Shown: piece after piece, positions 13,601 through 25,400 of the stretch | How the letters are laid out: the number at the start of each line of letters is the position of its first letter | How positions within the stretch are numbered: the stretch's first letter is position 1 | DNA from: Himantopus leucocephalus | Lineage: Eukaryota > Chordata > Aves > Charadriiformes > Recurvirostridae | Length of the DNA stretch: 64,000 nt | Direction of reading: 5' to 3' | Assembly: GCA_003993805.1 (NCBI GenBank) | Contig: RSEF01000002.1 | Coordinates: 92,926,011 to 92,990,010 of the forward strand | Notes under the pieces: generated by a model | Seen by the model: the letters and a program-made list of their open reading frames with translations, nothing else | Database searches by the model: none | Told to the model about the DNA's origin: nothing | Translations under genes and position numbers: made by a program

Positions 13601-14700
13601 TGTTTTCCATAGAAAGTTTCAACATGTATGTGCCCTAAATAGATCAATTGCCTTTCTCAGATTCACGTGCTAAGAACTTAACCAGACCATCCATTTGTAA
13701 AGGACCACAGAGGTCAGCATTCAATTAGAAAATCTCAGTTTAGTCCATTATCTATCTTTGATTTCAATATGCTGTTGACTTGCTTAAATGCTGTGAAAGC
13801 ATTTCTATTCTTGTTATTACTTCTTTCTTGAAGTCTCCACTGACATAAAATAATACAGGTCAGTCATTATCTGTCCATATGAAAATTGCTTCCTGTTCAT
13901 TCTTCACCAGGTGTTTAAAGGATGTTTATTCTAGCATAATTCTGAGTCAAATTTGGTCCATTGCTTTTACCAAGTGCTTTTTACCAATTCTCATTCTCTG
14001 CTTTTTTTGAAGGTTTGCTCTGCTACATAAAGTCATCAGAGACATGGGCATTTGTTCTTGTTGCCTGAGTGCTTGAGTAGCCTATACTTTTCATCACCAT
14101 CCAGTCTACAAAAACATCAACCGGAAAAGGAATGTACAGAATGTGCTACGTCAAATTGCTCTTTGATTTTGTTAAAGTTTTATGCACCTTGACCTAAACA
14201 TCATTTTCTTAGCATACTATTAAAAGTTCCACAATAAAAGAGGGTGCTGTTAGTCAAACTCCCTTTGAAAGCCATGAAATTCTTCCTTGTGTGCACACTT
14301 GATCACCTTTTATTTTATATATGTGCACCACATTAAAATACTTTTCCTACAACAAGGGGTTATGTGGACCCTCACCCATTACAGCCATGTTTTTTAAGAA
14401 ATCTGTCTTTTTAAGTAGTTTGACAAAAAATTCAACTTTTATGTTGTACTTTTATGTACATTTTAATGTTCTCTTTCCTTGGCAAGAAATCTCATGCTTA
14501 ACAGAAAGACCAATTCTACCACCTGACATCTTTAATGCATGCCAACTATCTTCCTTTCTAAAGCAAGACTAGTCCATTCCTACTCCATTTATGCATGAAA
14601 AAAATTGTTTGATGCCACACAGCTCTGCATTTAGATGTGGATCCCTACCTACTCTCTTCAATTGTTTAGTGCTATTCGTTCTCCCTGTTAAAATGTACCT
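10651..14700. other. Non-coding, nothing recognised beyond homopolymers
   Basis: One 115-codon plus-strand frame at 10635-10982 overlaps the poly-T/N/poly-G tract and has no domain features. Otherwise only short frames and the poly-A at 13.5 kb. Confidence 0.6.
13499..13523. repeat. Poly-A tract with adjacent N
   Basis: N at 13503 is followed by TT and a run of 18 A ending at 13523. No retroposed gene body or target-site duplication is visible upstream, so this is treated as a plain homopolymer with uncertain length. Confidence 0.85.
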
Positions 14701-14701
14701 T

Positions 14702-14764
14702 GGGGGTTTGGNGGGGGGGGGGGGAGAGGTGTTGTTTTGGTTTGGTTTGGTTTGGTTTTTTTTG
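14702..14764. repeat. Poly-G with N, then (GGTTT)n G/T-rich tract
   Basis: GGGGG at 14702-14706, N at 14712, then 12 G at 14713-14724, followed by four tandem GGTTT-like units and poly-T. The plus strand is almost free of C and A. Length is uncertain because of the N. Confidence 0.85.
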
Positions 14765-17700
14765 TTTGAAACACATAACAATCCACAAATGGGGAATAAT
14801 AAAAGGCTTGAATGTTTCAAATATCACTGTTTTCAGTTCTCCCCCAGTCTGCAAGGGGAATCAAAAGAGAACAGGTGGTACTACTTTGAGATGATCATAT
14901 TAAGAGAGGCCAGGTAAATTATACAGTTATACAACTCAGAATTCAGCTTAAAGAATGCAGTTAGTTCATTCTTTAGCAGGTAAACAACCTAGTTATGTTA
15001 ACACCTCATAGTTTCTTACTGCCCTAATAAAATAAAATAAAGACAAAAATAGGAGGATGGAGCAGCCATCAATTAGAGCCACACTGGTATGCATTAAAAG
15101 ATTTCTCAAACTGTTCTCATCCATGATTGGACAGGAACCAGAACAGAACTACTGTTAAAGTCAAGCAGCCATAATAGTTTCCATAATAGGTACAAATCAC
15201 AGAACAAGAACTTGGGGATATTATGTCCAGCCAGCCCTAGTGAGTCCATAGGCTTCCATCTCCTATCAGGAATTTCTCTGCAAGCAGCACCTTCCATACA
15301 TGACTTCATTCATTCAACCATCCAGCTCTCTGCAGATCACCAGTCAAAGGCTTCACAGGCCACGTATGATTTCTCACTAACCTTATCCATTTGCCTCCTC
15401 ATCCTTCCCCTACTCCACTAGTAATTGTGCCAGGTAAAGCAGAAATAAGGCAAGGGGCAAGACTATTACAAGTATTTTAAATACTGACTGTTACTTATAT
15501 GGACATGCATTTAAATCCTCATAGAGAAGTCCATCATGTCTTACTTAACACATGGAAAACAGGTCCACACCAGTTATTCCTCAAATCCAAACATTTAGAG
15601 TGTGCTCAGGTGAAGTGTCATGTCTGCTAGCTCTGTTCTTGCATGCATGCCTTCATGTATGCTTGAGACGCTGTTAGAGGGAATCTCCTGGGCTACACAA
15701 ATCTCTCATCTGAACCACTGCAGCCACTCTTGAGTTGTTAGTGAGAAAGTCCAAAATCCATCCATATGAAAAAGAAAAAAAAATAAAACCAAACCCCACA
15801 GATTCACCTCTAAGCTTTAAACTGTAGGATGGGTTAAATCCCATTCAGGTGACAAAGATATTTTGATTTTAACAATCAGTTTATATTCTATCTTGCCAGC
15901 AAAATGATGATGGCCCTAGTGTTTTTACAATGGAAGTTCAGTGGCAAATATTTTAAAACAGTCCATCAAACAAAAAAAAGCCAACAACCCACATCATTCT
16001 TCAATAATGTTGCAAAACATCATCAACTGACAGCAAAATCTGTGATATTCAAAGGCACTTCTTTTTTATAAGGAACAGAAGAGAGCCCTGGACTCCAGCA
16101 GGCTTGGTAGGGAGGGGAGAGTGACAACAGGGGAACTGCTGTTTGAACAGTTAGTGCTCCTTGTCCATGTGCTCTTCAGCTTTTAGAGAAGGGTAGCAAA
16201 TGCAGTGCCTACAAACAAGTTAGCATTTCAGGTAAAAAAGAAGGTACACCTGGTCTTTGACTAACCATCCTGTGAGTAAGGTGTGACGAAGAGATGGTGT
16301 CTCTCAGTTGCACACAGAACTATGGGCACCTCTAGGATGGAATGTCAGCCAAAGTTTTGGGATACACAGACTTGAATATTAAACACGCTAGAGAACTTTA
16401 TGTGCACAAACAAGCTGCTGTAAATCCCTTTTTGGCATTTAGCATCGTGTAGACATTGCGATAGAACATTATTTTATACCATAAGTAGCCAGGAAGTCTG
16501 AGGGGAAAAAGGACACTCTTTAAGCTAAAGGACACAAAGCAAATGGGTATAAACTACCCATGAAAGAAATAAAGCTAGAAATTAGAGGAAGATTTCTAAA
16601 CATCATTGAAGTTTTAGGAAGACCTGCCTGACAGTAGCAGAAAATAATAATAAAAAAAAAAAAAACCCACACCAAATTGTTTGATAATGAAGGTTGGCTC
16701 ATTAATAAATGGAATTATACACTGCCATTGTCTGCAATGTAAGGGCATTGGTATCAGCTATCCAATCTAACTCATATTCCTTTGTTACTTGCTGAGGAGG
16801 GTATTAATATCAAATAAGTTAACACAAGCTTCTGGAAAGCACATTTTACAAGGGTGCTGAGCAACTCTCCAGGCCAAAATGTTTGGTACACCCTCTTTCT
16901 CAAAACCAGACACTGGGAGCAAAGGGCAGCAGAGAGATTTTCAAACTATCACCATCTAATTGTTGGAGAGGTTGATCTAGACTGATTTTACTGACAGCTA
17001 CTGAGCAGACACCTCTTGAATTTTAAGCACAGAAACAAGGTTGCACCATGAGAACCTGCTGGGGAAGTGTAACATTACCCTTTGTTTTAGGCATAAAGAG
17101 TCCTCACAAAATTGGCTCAGTTCAAGCCTACTGAATCTGATTTCATTAACAGAACTACACCTACTTCAGGCAGGTTTTAAGATTGCTGTATACAGACTTA
17201 CAGCTGAGATGAGCTGCTTTGTGAGAGGGAAGTAGAGAAAAAAGTTTCAGCTATGCTGTTCACCTTTAGAAAAATTCTCCTTCATCTGTTATTTACGAAT
17301 TTAATGGATTTTAAACAGAGAGAATTTACAGGAGAAATTTATAGTTATTGAGACGCCATACATTTTTGGCTGCCAGTGGAAATCAACAAAATAACCAAGC
17401 TACTGGGATACATTTGCTGCAAGAGAGCAAGGATTTTTAATGTCTAAAAAAAAGGAAAAAAAAAAAGAAAATTCCCAGGATAACAGGATACTTTGATGAA
17501 TTGATCATTGCAGAATGTCTTTCTCAGAGAGGTGACAGTGAATCAGCACTAAGGAACTGAAGCACTCTGTTATGTTCAGAGTTGGACCATCTTTGCCTTC
17601 CCCTCAACCAAATATCTTCCCAATCATAGTCTATTAAAAAAACCTTTTATATATTTTTTCCACATACTCCACAGTGCCTGTACTCAGATTTTCTTTACGG

Positions 17701-18973
17701 CTTGAATTGTTGGAAAACTGCATGTTTGCATTCAGTCGTTTAGCGTCTCTTAGACTGTCTTGAGTTATAATTCAAGCAATAAGAAATTACTGACTTTTTT
17801 CATTTAGTCCATATTATTTCCTAGAGAGACGGGTTTATTTGGATGTACAGCTGTCACTGTGATATCTCATACAAATGTGGATACAGTCAAGGGCAAGATA
17901 GCAGACTAGACAGACCAATGGTGAGTCCTGCTTTAGGAGTTCCCGTGTTCTCCTGAGACATAATTGCCCATGTTATCCAGTACATACTACCTTTTGTGTA
18001 TCTGGAAATGGTTATGAACTATCTTCTTTTGTATGATATACTGTCTCTATCACTGCCTCACTTAATTTTCATTTTTCTAAGTGCTACAGCAAAATAAACA
18101 TTAATATCCACAAAAAAATTAGCAGTTTTTCACCCACATGTGTCTACTCAGACTTCCTAAAACAAATAATTGTGCTATCACCTTCTTTTTTACCTTTCAT
18201 TATACTTCCAAGGAATTCAGCCTTTATCTCCCAAATGTTGTCCTCCATTTTTTTCTTCTCTTGTCTTCTATTTTTAAAAATAATATTGCTCTTTAAACAA
18301 AATCCCTTGGAGATAACATAACATCTACTTATGCTCCTACCATTGGCACAAGTGAATAAAATTGCTCTTTTTATTGGATGTGCAGCCGTTTGTAGAAGAG
18401 TAATATCTAACTAAGGAGTTTTGTGTAATTATCAGCTACAGTATCATACAGCTCTGCAGGTCATTTTGTCTTGTGAATCAGTTTTTCCCTAACCCTAATT
18501 CACTAAGTTGAAAATAGGAATTCATTTGTTTGTTCTTTTGCTCTCTTCAGAATCTGCTCTTCAAAGAATGAAAAAAATAAAATATTTGAGAAGCAGCTCA
18601 TTTACTTTGCTCTTTAGAGCTCACATTATTCACAATTTATGAGCATTAGGTGACTACTAGGCATTCATGGAGATATTTGTGAATCCCAAGAGTTCAATGG
18701 ATTGTAGCATGAACGATGATTCATATAAAACTTTACATTGCAACTGGATTATCCTCTACTGAATATTCACTATTTGTCACCGGTAATTCTTCATCTTAAA
18801 AATGCTCATCATGGAAAAAGCCAAATCAATATCATGTAATGCATGTTACCAATAATCACTGTTAACAAAGAACTACCATGGTTAAACATCAACTGAATTC
18901 CAAGGTAATCCTTCCTTGACTTCTATAGTCTCTGAAAATAATAGAACTGGATTGCACCTGCCCTAAATAGCTG
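14765..18973. other. Non-coding, nothing recognised
   Basis: AT-rich, with short A-rich runs near 15775, 16655 and 17447. No open frame above 69 codons outside the low-complexity tract. Confidence 0.6.
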
Positions 18974-19046
18974 GAGTTTGAGGGTTTTTTTGTTTCTTTC
19001 TTTTGGTGTTTTTTGTTTGTTTGTTTGGGGGTGCTTGTGTTTTTTA
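18974..19046. repeat. G/T-rich low-complexity tract
   Basis: The plus strand is nearly all G and T, with TTTG units and a GGGGG run. It matches several other tracts of this composition in the window. Confidence 0.8.
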
Positions 19047-19737
19047 ACTAAAGAAACTCCCTACTGCAGGAATCTGGGAGAATAGCAAAGCTGTTGATCT
19101 ATCTTTATCACGTTGTGGTTTTTTTAAGTTTTAATTTTCTGTTTGACAGGTTTTAAGTATGTTTTTCTAGTATTTCTAAAGTTGTCTGGGGGCAAGTGGT
19201 CTGTGGAATCAAGAGCCTATGGTTCTCTTTAGAAGATTCAGCTACAGCATGGTTTTCTGTAATTGCTGGTACTGGGTATAATCATCAGCTACCATCTTCC
19301 TACAATGCAAAATCACATTTGCAGAAAATATCGCTTACATTTAAAATCAATATTTATCTGAGGCAAATAATCTGGCCAGCTTCAAAGATACCTTCAAAGA
19401 TAAATGTGTCTAACCATAAAAATAGATAAGCCTTAATGTCACATGGACAACACTGGTAAATTCCCAAAGATTACAGTTTTATTTTGTAGCATTTTGAACC
19501 AGGACACTTAACAGCTACAATCCCTGCTGGCAACTTGTCAGTTTGGCATTTTTATTTCAAAGCCACATATGGTTCCCAAGTACAAAATAAACATTAATTA
19601 TGTCTTTCTGTGCCTTTTTATTATGTACTTCTCTAGTCTTCTCTGGGGTTTGGGGGTGTGTTTGTTTATTTTATTGTAAGCAGAGTATCAACCTTTCCCA
19701 TTTCTGCAGAAGTCTGTTGCTGGCTCCTGTAGCTCCT

Positions 19738-19855
19738 GGGGTTTGTGGGTTTTTTTGTTTGAGTTTGGAGGGGGGTGGGTGGGTGGGGATTGTTTTCAGT
19801 GGGGGTTTTGTTTGGTGTTTTTTTGTTTGTTTTGTTTTGTTTGTTTTTTTTTCTT
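19738..19855. repeat. G/T-rich low-complexity tract containing a G-quadruplex
   Basis: About 118 bases almost free of C and A on the plus strand, ending in TTTG/TTTTG repeats. The purely compositional bias creates a long apparent open frame rich in F, V, G and C residues; that frame is not a gene. The G-quadruplex motif at 19770-19788 lies inside. Confidence 0.85.
19770..19788 (+). other. Strong canonical G-quadruplex motif
   Basis: GGGGGGTGGGTGGGTGGGG: four G-runs of at least three, each separated by a single T. Single-T loops give the most stable class of parallel G-quadruplexes known in vitro. The flanks are T-rich. No transcription start can be argued nearby. Confidence 0.85.
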
Positions 19856-19905
19856 AAGACAAGCAATTATAGTCTTACTTCTCAATACATTTGTAGTTAA
19901 GTGAG

Positions 19906-19939
19906 ATACCTATATACATGCACATATATATATAGGTGT
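19906..19939. repeat. AT-rich inverted repeat (hairpin)
   Basis: ACCTATATA at 19908-19916 pairs perfectly with TATATAGGT at 19929-19937 around a 12-base loop. It may simply derive from a TA dinucleotide tract. Confidence 0.6.
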
Positions 19940-22019
19940 CTCTTCAGATACTCAGATTGCTTCTTTTGAATAATTAATACCAGAATGCCATCAAATGTGA
20001 TATGTGCCAAGATGACACAAGGCTATTATATAGAGAACTTTAGATTTTTAAAAGGCTATACACTCTTGTTAACTAATTAATGCTAATTAATACAGCAAGA
20101 AAACAATGCAGACACTTCATATTAAAATTTAAACTGAGGTTACAGTTTTCTTGCTTTACTTCATCCCTAATGATAATAACAAAAGCTAGACAGTATCTTT
20201 TATAGCCAAAGGTCTGTAGTTTGGAATTCTGTTACATTTGCATTTAGTCTCCTAATATGTTTTAAGCTTATTTGTTCCCTTTGGACTTTGAGGATCTCTT
20301 TTGACTGCAAAGTGCATTTCAATCTTTTTTATTTTACTGAATGCCTTTCAGTTTAGTGATTAAAAAGCTAAAAATACTGTTCCAAGAAGGTGCCATTATT
20401 ATTCAAATGTGGTTAAGTCAAAGACATAAACAAGAACAGGACCATTAAATATGTCAATACTCAATTTTTCCACCTATCTCATTAGAATGTTTCTAATTTT
20501 TCTGACTTGATACCTCATGGCCTAATGNAAAAAAAAAAAAAAAAAAGGAAAGATATCTGACTGTGGGGGAGAAATTATTCTCCTGTAGAGAGATAATATG
20601 AAATGTTACTGAACACTGCAGTGTGATGCCATTTTCATTTCACTCTTTTTACTGTTCAGCTTTTTTGGAAGCACAGCTGATTTATTGTTTCTGTCTCACA
20701 GGAGCTGGTCAAGACAAACTTGGAATATAAATATAACCTCTGTGGTCTAGACAGCGCTTCACAACCTTCTTAGCCCATAACTCAATTCCAGCAATATGGA
20801 ATTCTTCCTGGCATTTTCCTACCTCTTTTATTGCTTGTAAAGCCTAGTGGGTACAAGTGCCTTACAGGTTGGACAGTGCTGCCCTAGCAGGGCGGCCCTG
20901 TGCAGAGGGTCAGCAGACAGATGTCCCCAGATGTACCATTTCTTACTGTGCAATCTCATGCAACTGAAATCTGTTTTTCTGTGTCTCCTTCTTTCCTCCA
21001 TAAGCCCTTTAGGCCACAGCATTTTTACAACATCTATGTACCAGAATAGCACCCTAATCTCTATAAGGTCTAGAGCACGAAGCGAATAGTATAATGAGAT
21101 AGCATTGCTTTATTTGTAGCTCATTATTAATGTCAAGTGTGGCACTCATCATTTGCTCTGTGTTTGAACCATGCTTACCTCATTAAAATGGCAGCACTCA
21201 CAGGAAATCTTTATGTTAGCTCTATTGAAAAGGGTCTACAACTTTATTTGTGTACATGACAAAATGGCATAAAGCAAGGGAGAAAAAATGGGAACTTCTG
21301 TTTACAAAGGATCAAACAAGACCACCATGCAACACTGTTCAAGTGACAGCATCGAGAACACAGGTCCTCCCCAGACAAACTACCTTAAAGAAAGGGCCCT
21401 GTGTAGAGACCAGTTATCCAAGTGGATGGTAAAATGCAGGTCACTCTTGCAGCTTTCTGGCCCTAGAGCCACCAGACATGGTTCTCACCCAAAGACCTAG
21501 ATCGCTCATGCAATCAGACCTGGATTTAGATTAAGCGCTAAATTCTTTTGTGTTGAATTCATTTTGCAAACATTGTAAGCACTCTGTTACTTTTGATCAC
21601 TTGCCCTCTAACATCAAGTGCGAGCTAGAGGCAACAACTCTCAACCTCCCAGTCTTCTTCAAGGGAGTTTAAAGCACTTCAGCAGTGCAGACTTCCAAGA
21701 TCACATTGAATGAACAACTCAGGGACACAAAACAACTGCTTTAGGTCCAGCACTTCATGGCACTGCCATGAAACCTGTACAAAAGCACTGCTGGGGAAAG
21801 TGAATGGTATACCCATAATTCTGTTGCATAAAAATAAGGAGAAAGGGAAGGAGTTATGCGTGACAAGGGTGAGATGTCAGAACCATTATTTCTGTGTTTG
21901 TTTTCCTTTGTTTCTAATTTTCAGTCTTGCACGTTAAGCATCAGCATGGATCCTGGCCAGCTTAAAAACACAGTGGTTACTGCAGGCTTAGATGAGTCAG
22001 AAGCATTTTTTAAAGCATG
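19940..22019. other. Non-coding, nothing recognised
   Basis: No frame above 80 codons before the pyrimidine-rich tract; no repeat family recognised besides the poly-A at 20.5 kb. Confidence 0.6.
20528..20546. repeat. Poly-A tract preceded by N
   Basis: N at 20528 is followed by 18 A. The upstream sequence shows no recognisable element whose tail this could be. Confidence 0.85.
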
Positions 22020-22450
22020 TGCTTCTCTTGCAGCTCTTGCATCCTCTGCTCTTCTTTCCCCACTATTCCCACCCAGAACCCTTTCCTTCATTTTAGTTCT
22101 GCTTTCCTTCCCATTTGCCCCTTTCTCTTTACCTACTCCAAACACATCTCCACCAGTATCATCACCCACTTCTTATATCTCCTCTTGCTCATAAATGTGT
22201 CTTTGGTTCTTTCCTTCTCAATATCCTTCACTGCCTTCTTGTCCCCACACTCCCCATCCACTCCTTCCTAAAATATATGTTCTCCCTTACAAATCCAGCT
22301 TTGTAACTTTCATCTCTGTTCTTCCACTTCACACTTCTTTCTATATATACTTTCCATGGCACACACTGCTCCAGTATCCCTTTTTGCAGTCAAGATCAGC
22401 TATGACCTCTCTTCTTCAGCCTAATCTTTATGATTTTTTCTCCTTCACTG
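22020..22450. repeat. Pyrimidine-rich, G-poor tract
   Basis: About 430 bases in which the plus strand is mostly C and T and G is rare (roughly three to six per 60 in the first lines counted). TCC, CTT and CCCAC runs recur without a fixed repeat unit. The bias removes stop codons and produces overlapping apparent frames of up to 143 residues rich in S, L, P and F; none has domain-like features and they should not be called genes. Such tracts may form triplex DNA or be worn simple repeats. Confidence 0.7.
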
Positions 22451-25400
22451 AAGTCCCACCAGCAATAAGTCCACATCTGTGGATTGCACTTACAATTGCA
22501 CTCACTCACTTGCTAAACAAGTATGTGTGCCGAGAACTTTGGGGAGCTCTAAGCAGAGAAACCAGGGCCAAGCCTACTACAAGGCGCAAACATCTTCAGT
22601 GTTGTGGGCACCAAACACATGCATGACCAAAGGCTGAGAGGAGCATGGGATTTTAGTGCTGTGGCCTGCCCTGTACCTGCTAGAAAGCAGCATGTCTCCA
22701 GGTTATCCAGGCTTGCTCCAGATTGCAGCTGGTGAGGTGTTGCTAATACACAGAGCTCCATCCTCAGTGTGGGTAGAACATCACCTTGGGGTGGTACAAC
22801 TGGAGAGAAGGGGGAACTGGCTCTTCTAGCACCAGGTCCAGAAGCAGCCCTGGCACACCCTGGAAGGAGCCCTCACCATTGCCCTCCCAAACACGGGAAG
22901 CAAGGCCTGTTAACCTCAGTCTAGGTCTCCTATCTCTAATCCATGGGTCTTGAGATAAAAGTCTGATATATAGTGAGATTGGTTAGATTTGCACCACCTT
23001 AATATGAATTGGAGAACTAGGACCCACCTTGACAACATCAGCTGTAAAGATTAATGGACAGAACTGAACCTGAAAAGTCACAACAAAATACTTCGTCTCA
23101 CATTAGTCTCCAACATGCACTTATATTAAGCCTTCAAGAATTTGTGTTTCTGTGTCTTTCTTATATGATGAAGAACAATAATCATGTCAAAATTCCTATC
23201 TTTTCCTATAAGCAGATCTAATCTGCCACAGTTTTTCTGAAGTGGCTGGTCAAAATTTTATTCAGAGGAACTCTCATGAAATATATGCTCTTCTCTGCAA
23301 GTAGCCAAGTCAATAAGAATTGGTAAGTATACATATTGCAAATAGTAAGTAAAGAGCATCAACTGTCTTTAAAAAAAAATGCATCCCATCTATACCCACA
23401 ACCAACACTTAACTACCACAAAATAACTGTTTACTGTTTGTTTCTATGGTTTTCCATGCAGGTATTCTTTCTACCTGCCTGAATCAAGGATAAGACATAG
23501 AACAAGATCTACAACAAAATTGTTTTTTTGTTCAAACTACTTGTTGCATGAAAAAAGAAAACTAGTTACTACAGCAATTTGTAACCAAGAAAAATACCAT
23601 TTAAATCAAGAAACACTTGTCTGGGAAAGAAAACTAGCTACTGACAAGAGTCAAATTTTTCACTTCCTCTTTCTGCTTAAGGTGGATTTCTCCCCTAGCA
23701 ATTTGGGGGAAGAGAGGAAGATCTGTCCTGCTTTTGGGGGGGAAAAAAAAAATCTATATTTATTAAGAAATATCACAAATTGAATCCCTGAGTTGATTCA
23801 TTCTCTCAGACACTACAGACTTTGGGGGACTGATCCTGCGTGAGCAATTTCTCTACAAAGTTAAAGCTGTCTTTTCATTTCTTACCCTGTTGAAAACAGT
23901 TCATTACCACTAGATTTGACTTAGTCCATTAGAAAACATCTTCCATTTGGAGACATAACTGGAAAACAAATAATTTTCTGTTTCTTAAATAGCATTAAAA
24001 GTATGTTGTTATTACTATAACATTTTCTGTCAGTTACTTTGTTAAAACCACATGCATGCATTTAGAATAATTATATCTCCAAAGGTTTAAAAAGAAATCA
24101 AAAACAACAAACGACAGAACAAAAAAAAAGATATGAGGGTATTGGATAGAGACAATACACCACTGCTGTGCTTAATGAAAGAACAATTTGTGAGGTTATG
24201 TACTCACCCCTAGAACGAGGATGCCAGTTACAGATGTCAGATTATGCTCATGACGCTTCATGACCTCCTCCTCCTATCTCATCTGCCCCAGACACACACA
24301 ACTACAAGCAATAAGGTGTAGAGCAATGATTAGACACTCTCATGTTCATTACCCCCAGAACACAGCTATCCATAAGACAGAACTTGAATTGTCCTGTCTC
24401 CCCCAGCACACAGCCAATCTCACAGGAAAGTAATGTCCTCCCCTCTTTTCACCTCCCATTTATCATTGAGGGTTTGTTTGTTTTTAACCCGCAAAAAAAA
24501 TGAATATCCGTACAAATAACCTTGTATGTAACTGAGAGAGCTGTCTTCAGCTGAGACTGAACCAGTCCAAGATCCTGCCATAAACTAAACAGTGCTTAAT
24601 CTGAAGGGCCAAACAGACCAATAGGAGCCAGAAACACTAAATGAGGTATGAAGTATAATAACCAGGTGTGAATTCTTAAGCAAATTATAGTAATCTATTC
24701 CTTCAAAAAATTAATAACAGCTGTATTAACTCAGTCTCAAAAAGTTTATTTCTGCTGTAAATCCAGGCAGACTAATTCCTTCAGTCTGAAGAGTAAGCTA
24801 CCCCTCAAATACAGCAACAAAAATAGATTAAGGAACTTCAATTAACTGTTGCATTTTAAATCTTGTTGAAATGTATGCCTTTGCTTTTCTTCACATATAA
24901 GCTCATCTTTTTCTTTCTGTCAGTAATACTGTTCTCTTCTTCCTTCATGTTCTCTGGGTTGTAGCTACAAAAAAATCAAATGATGAATTAGTGTAGCTGG
25001 CATGTAAAAAAAGATGTGGGTAGCTAGATTCCTCAGAGATATGCAAAGACTGTCCACAGTCTTAACAACAAAAGGGTTTCCTGCAACTCTAATAAACACT
25101 TCTACAGCATTTGCATATATGGAATATTCTGGTTGATCTCCAGTAAAAAAATGCAATTATTTATCTGTGTGTTAAGTATATTTTATTTATTCCATAGGAA
25201 AATGATGGGGGTTACTTTGATAGCAGCATTTGATTGTATTTCAATAAAAGCAGACCAATAAAATACATCTGTGTGCACTCTGAAGTAATGCAGTATTTTC
25301 TGGATTCATTTTTTCATACACCCACATGCACTTTATTTTCAGTGTGTAAAATGTACACCTACAAAAAAAATTGGCTACAAAAAATTCAATCAATATCTTT

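Noticed and set aside
14569..14917. Several frames across the poly-G/(GGTTT) tract, including one with KKNQTKPNQNN
   Set aside because: Pure low-complexity translation; also crosses an N.
18487..18498. CCCTAACCCTAA, resembling vertebrate telomere repeat
   Set aside because: Only two units; expected by chance and not an interstitial telomere array.
22195..22626. 143-codon plus-strand frame
   Set aside because: Falls largely in a pyrimidine-rich tract that lacks purine-containing stops; composition is S/L/P/F-rich, with no domain.
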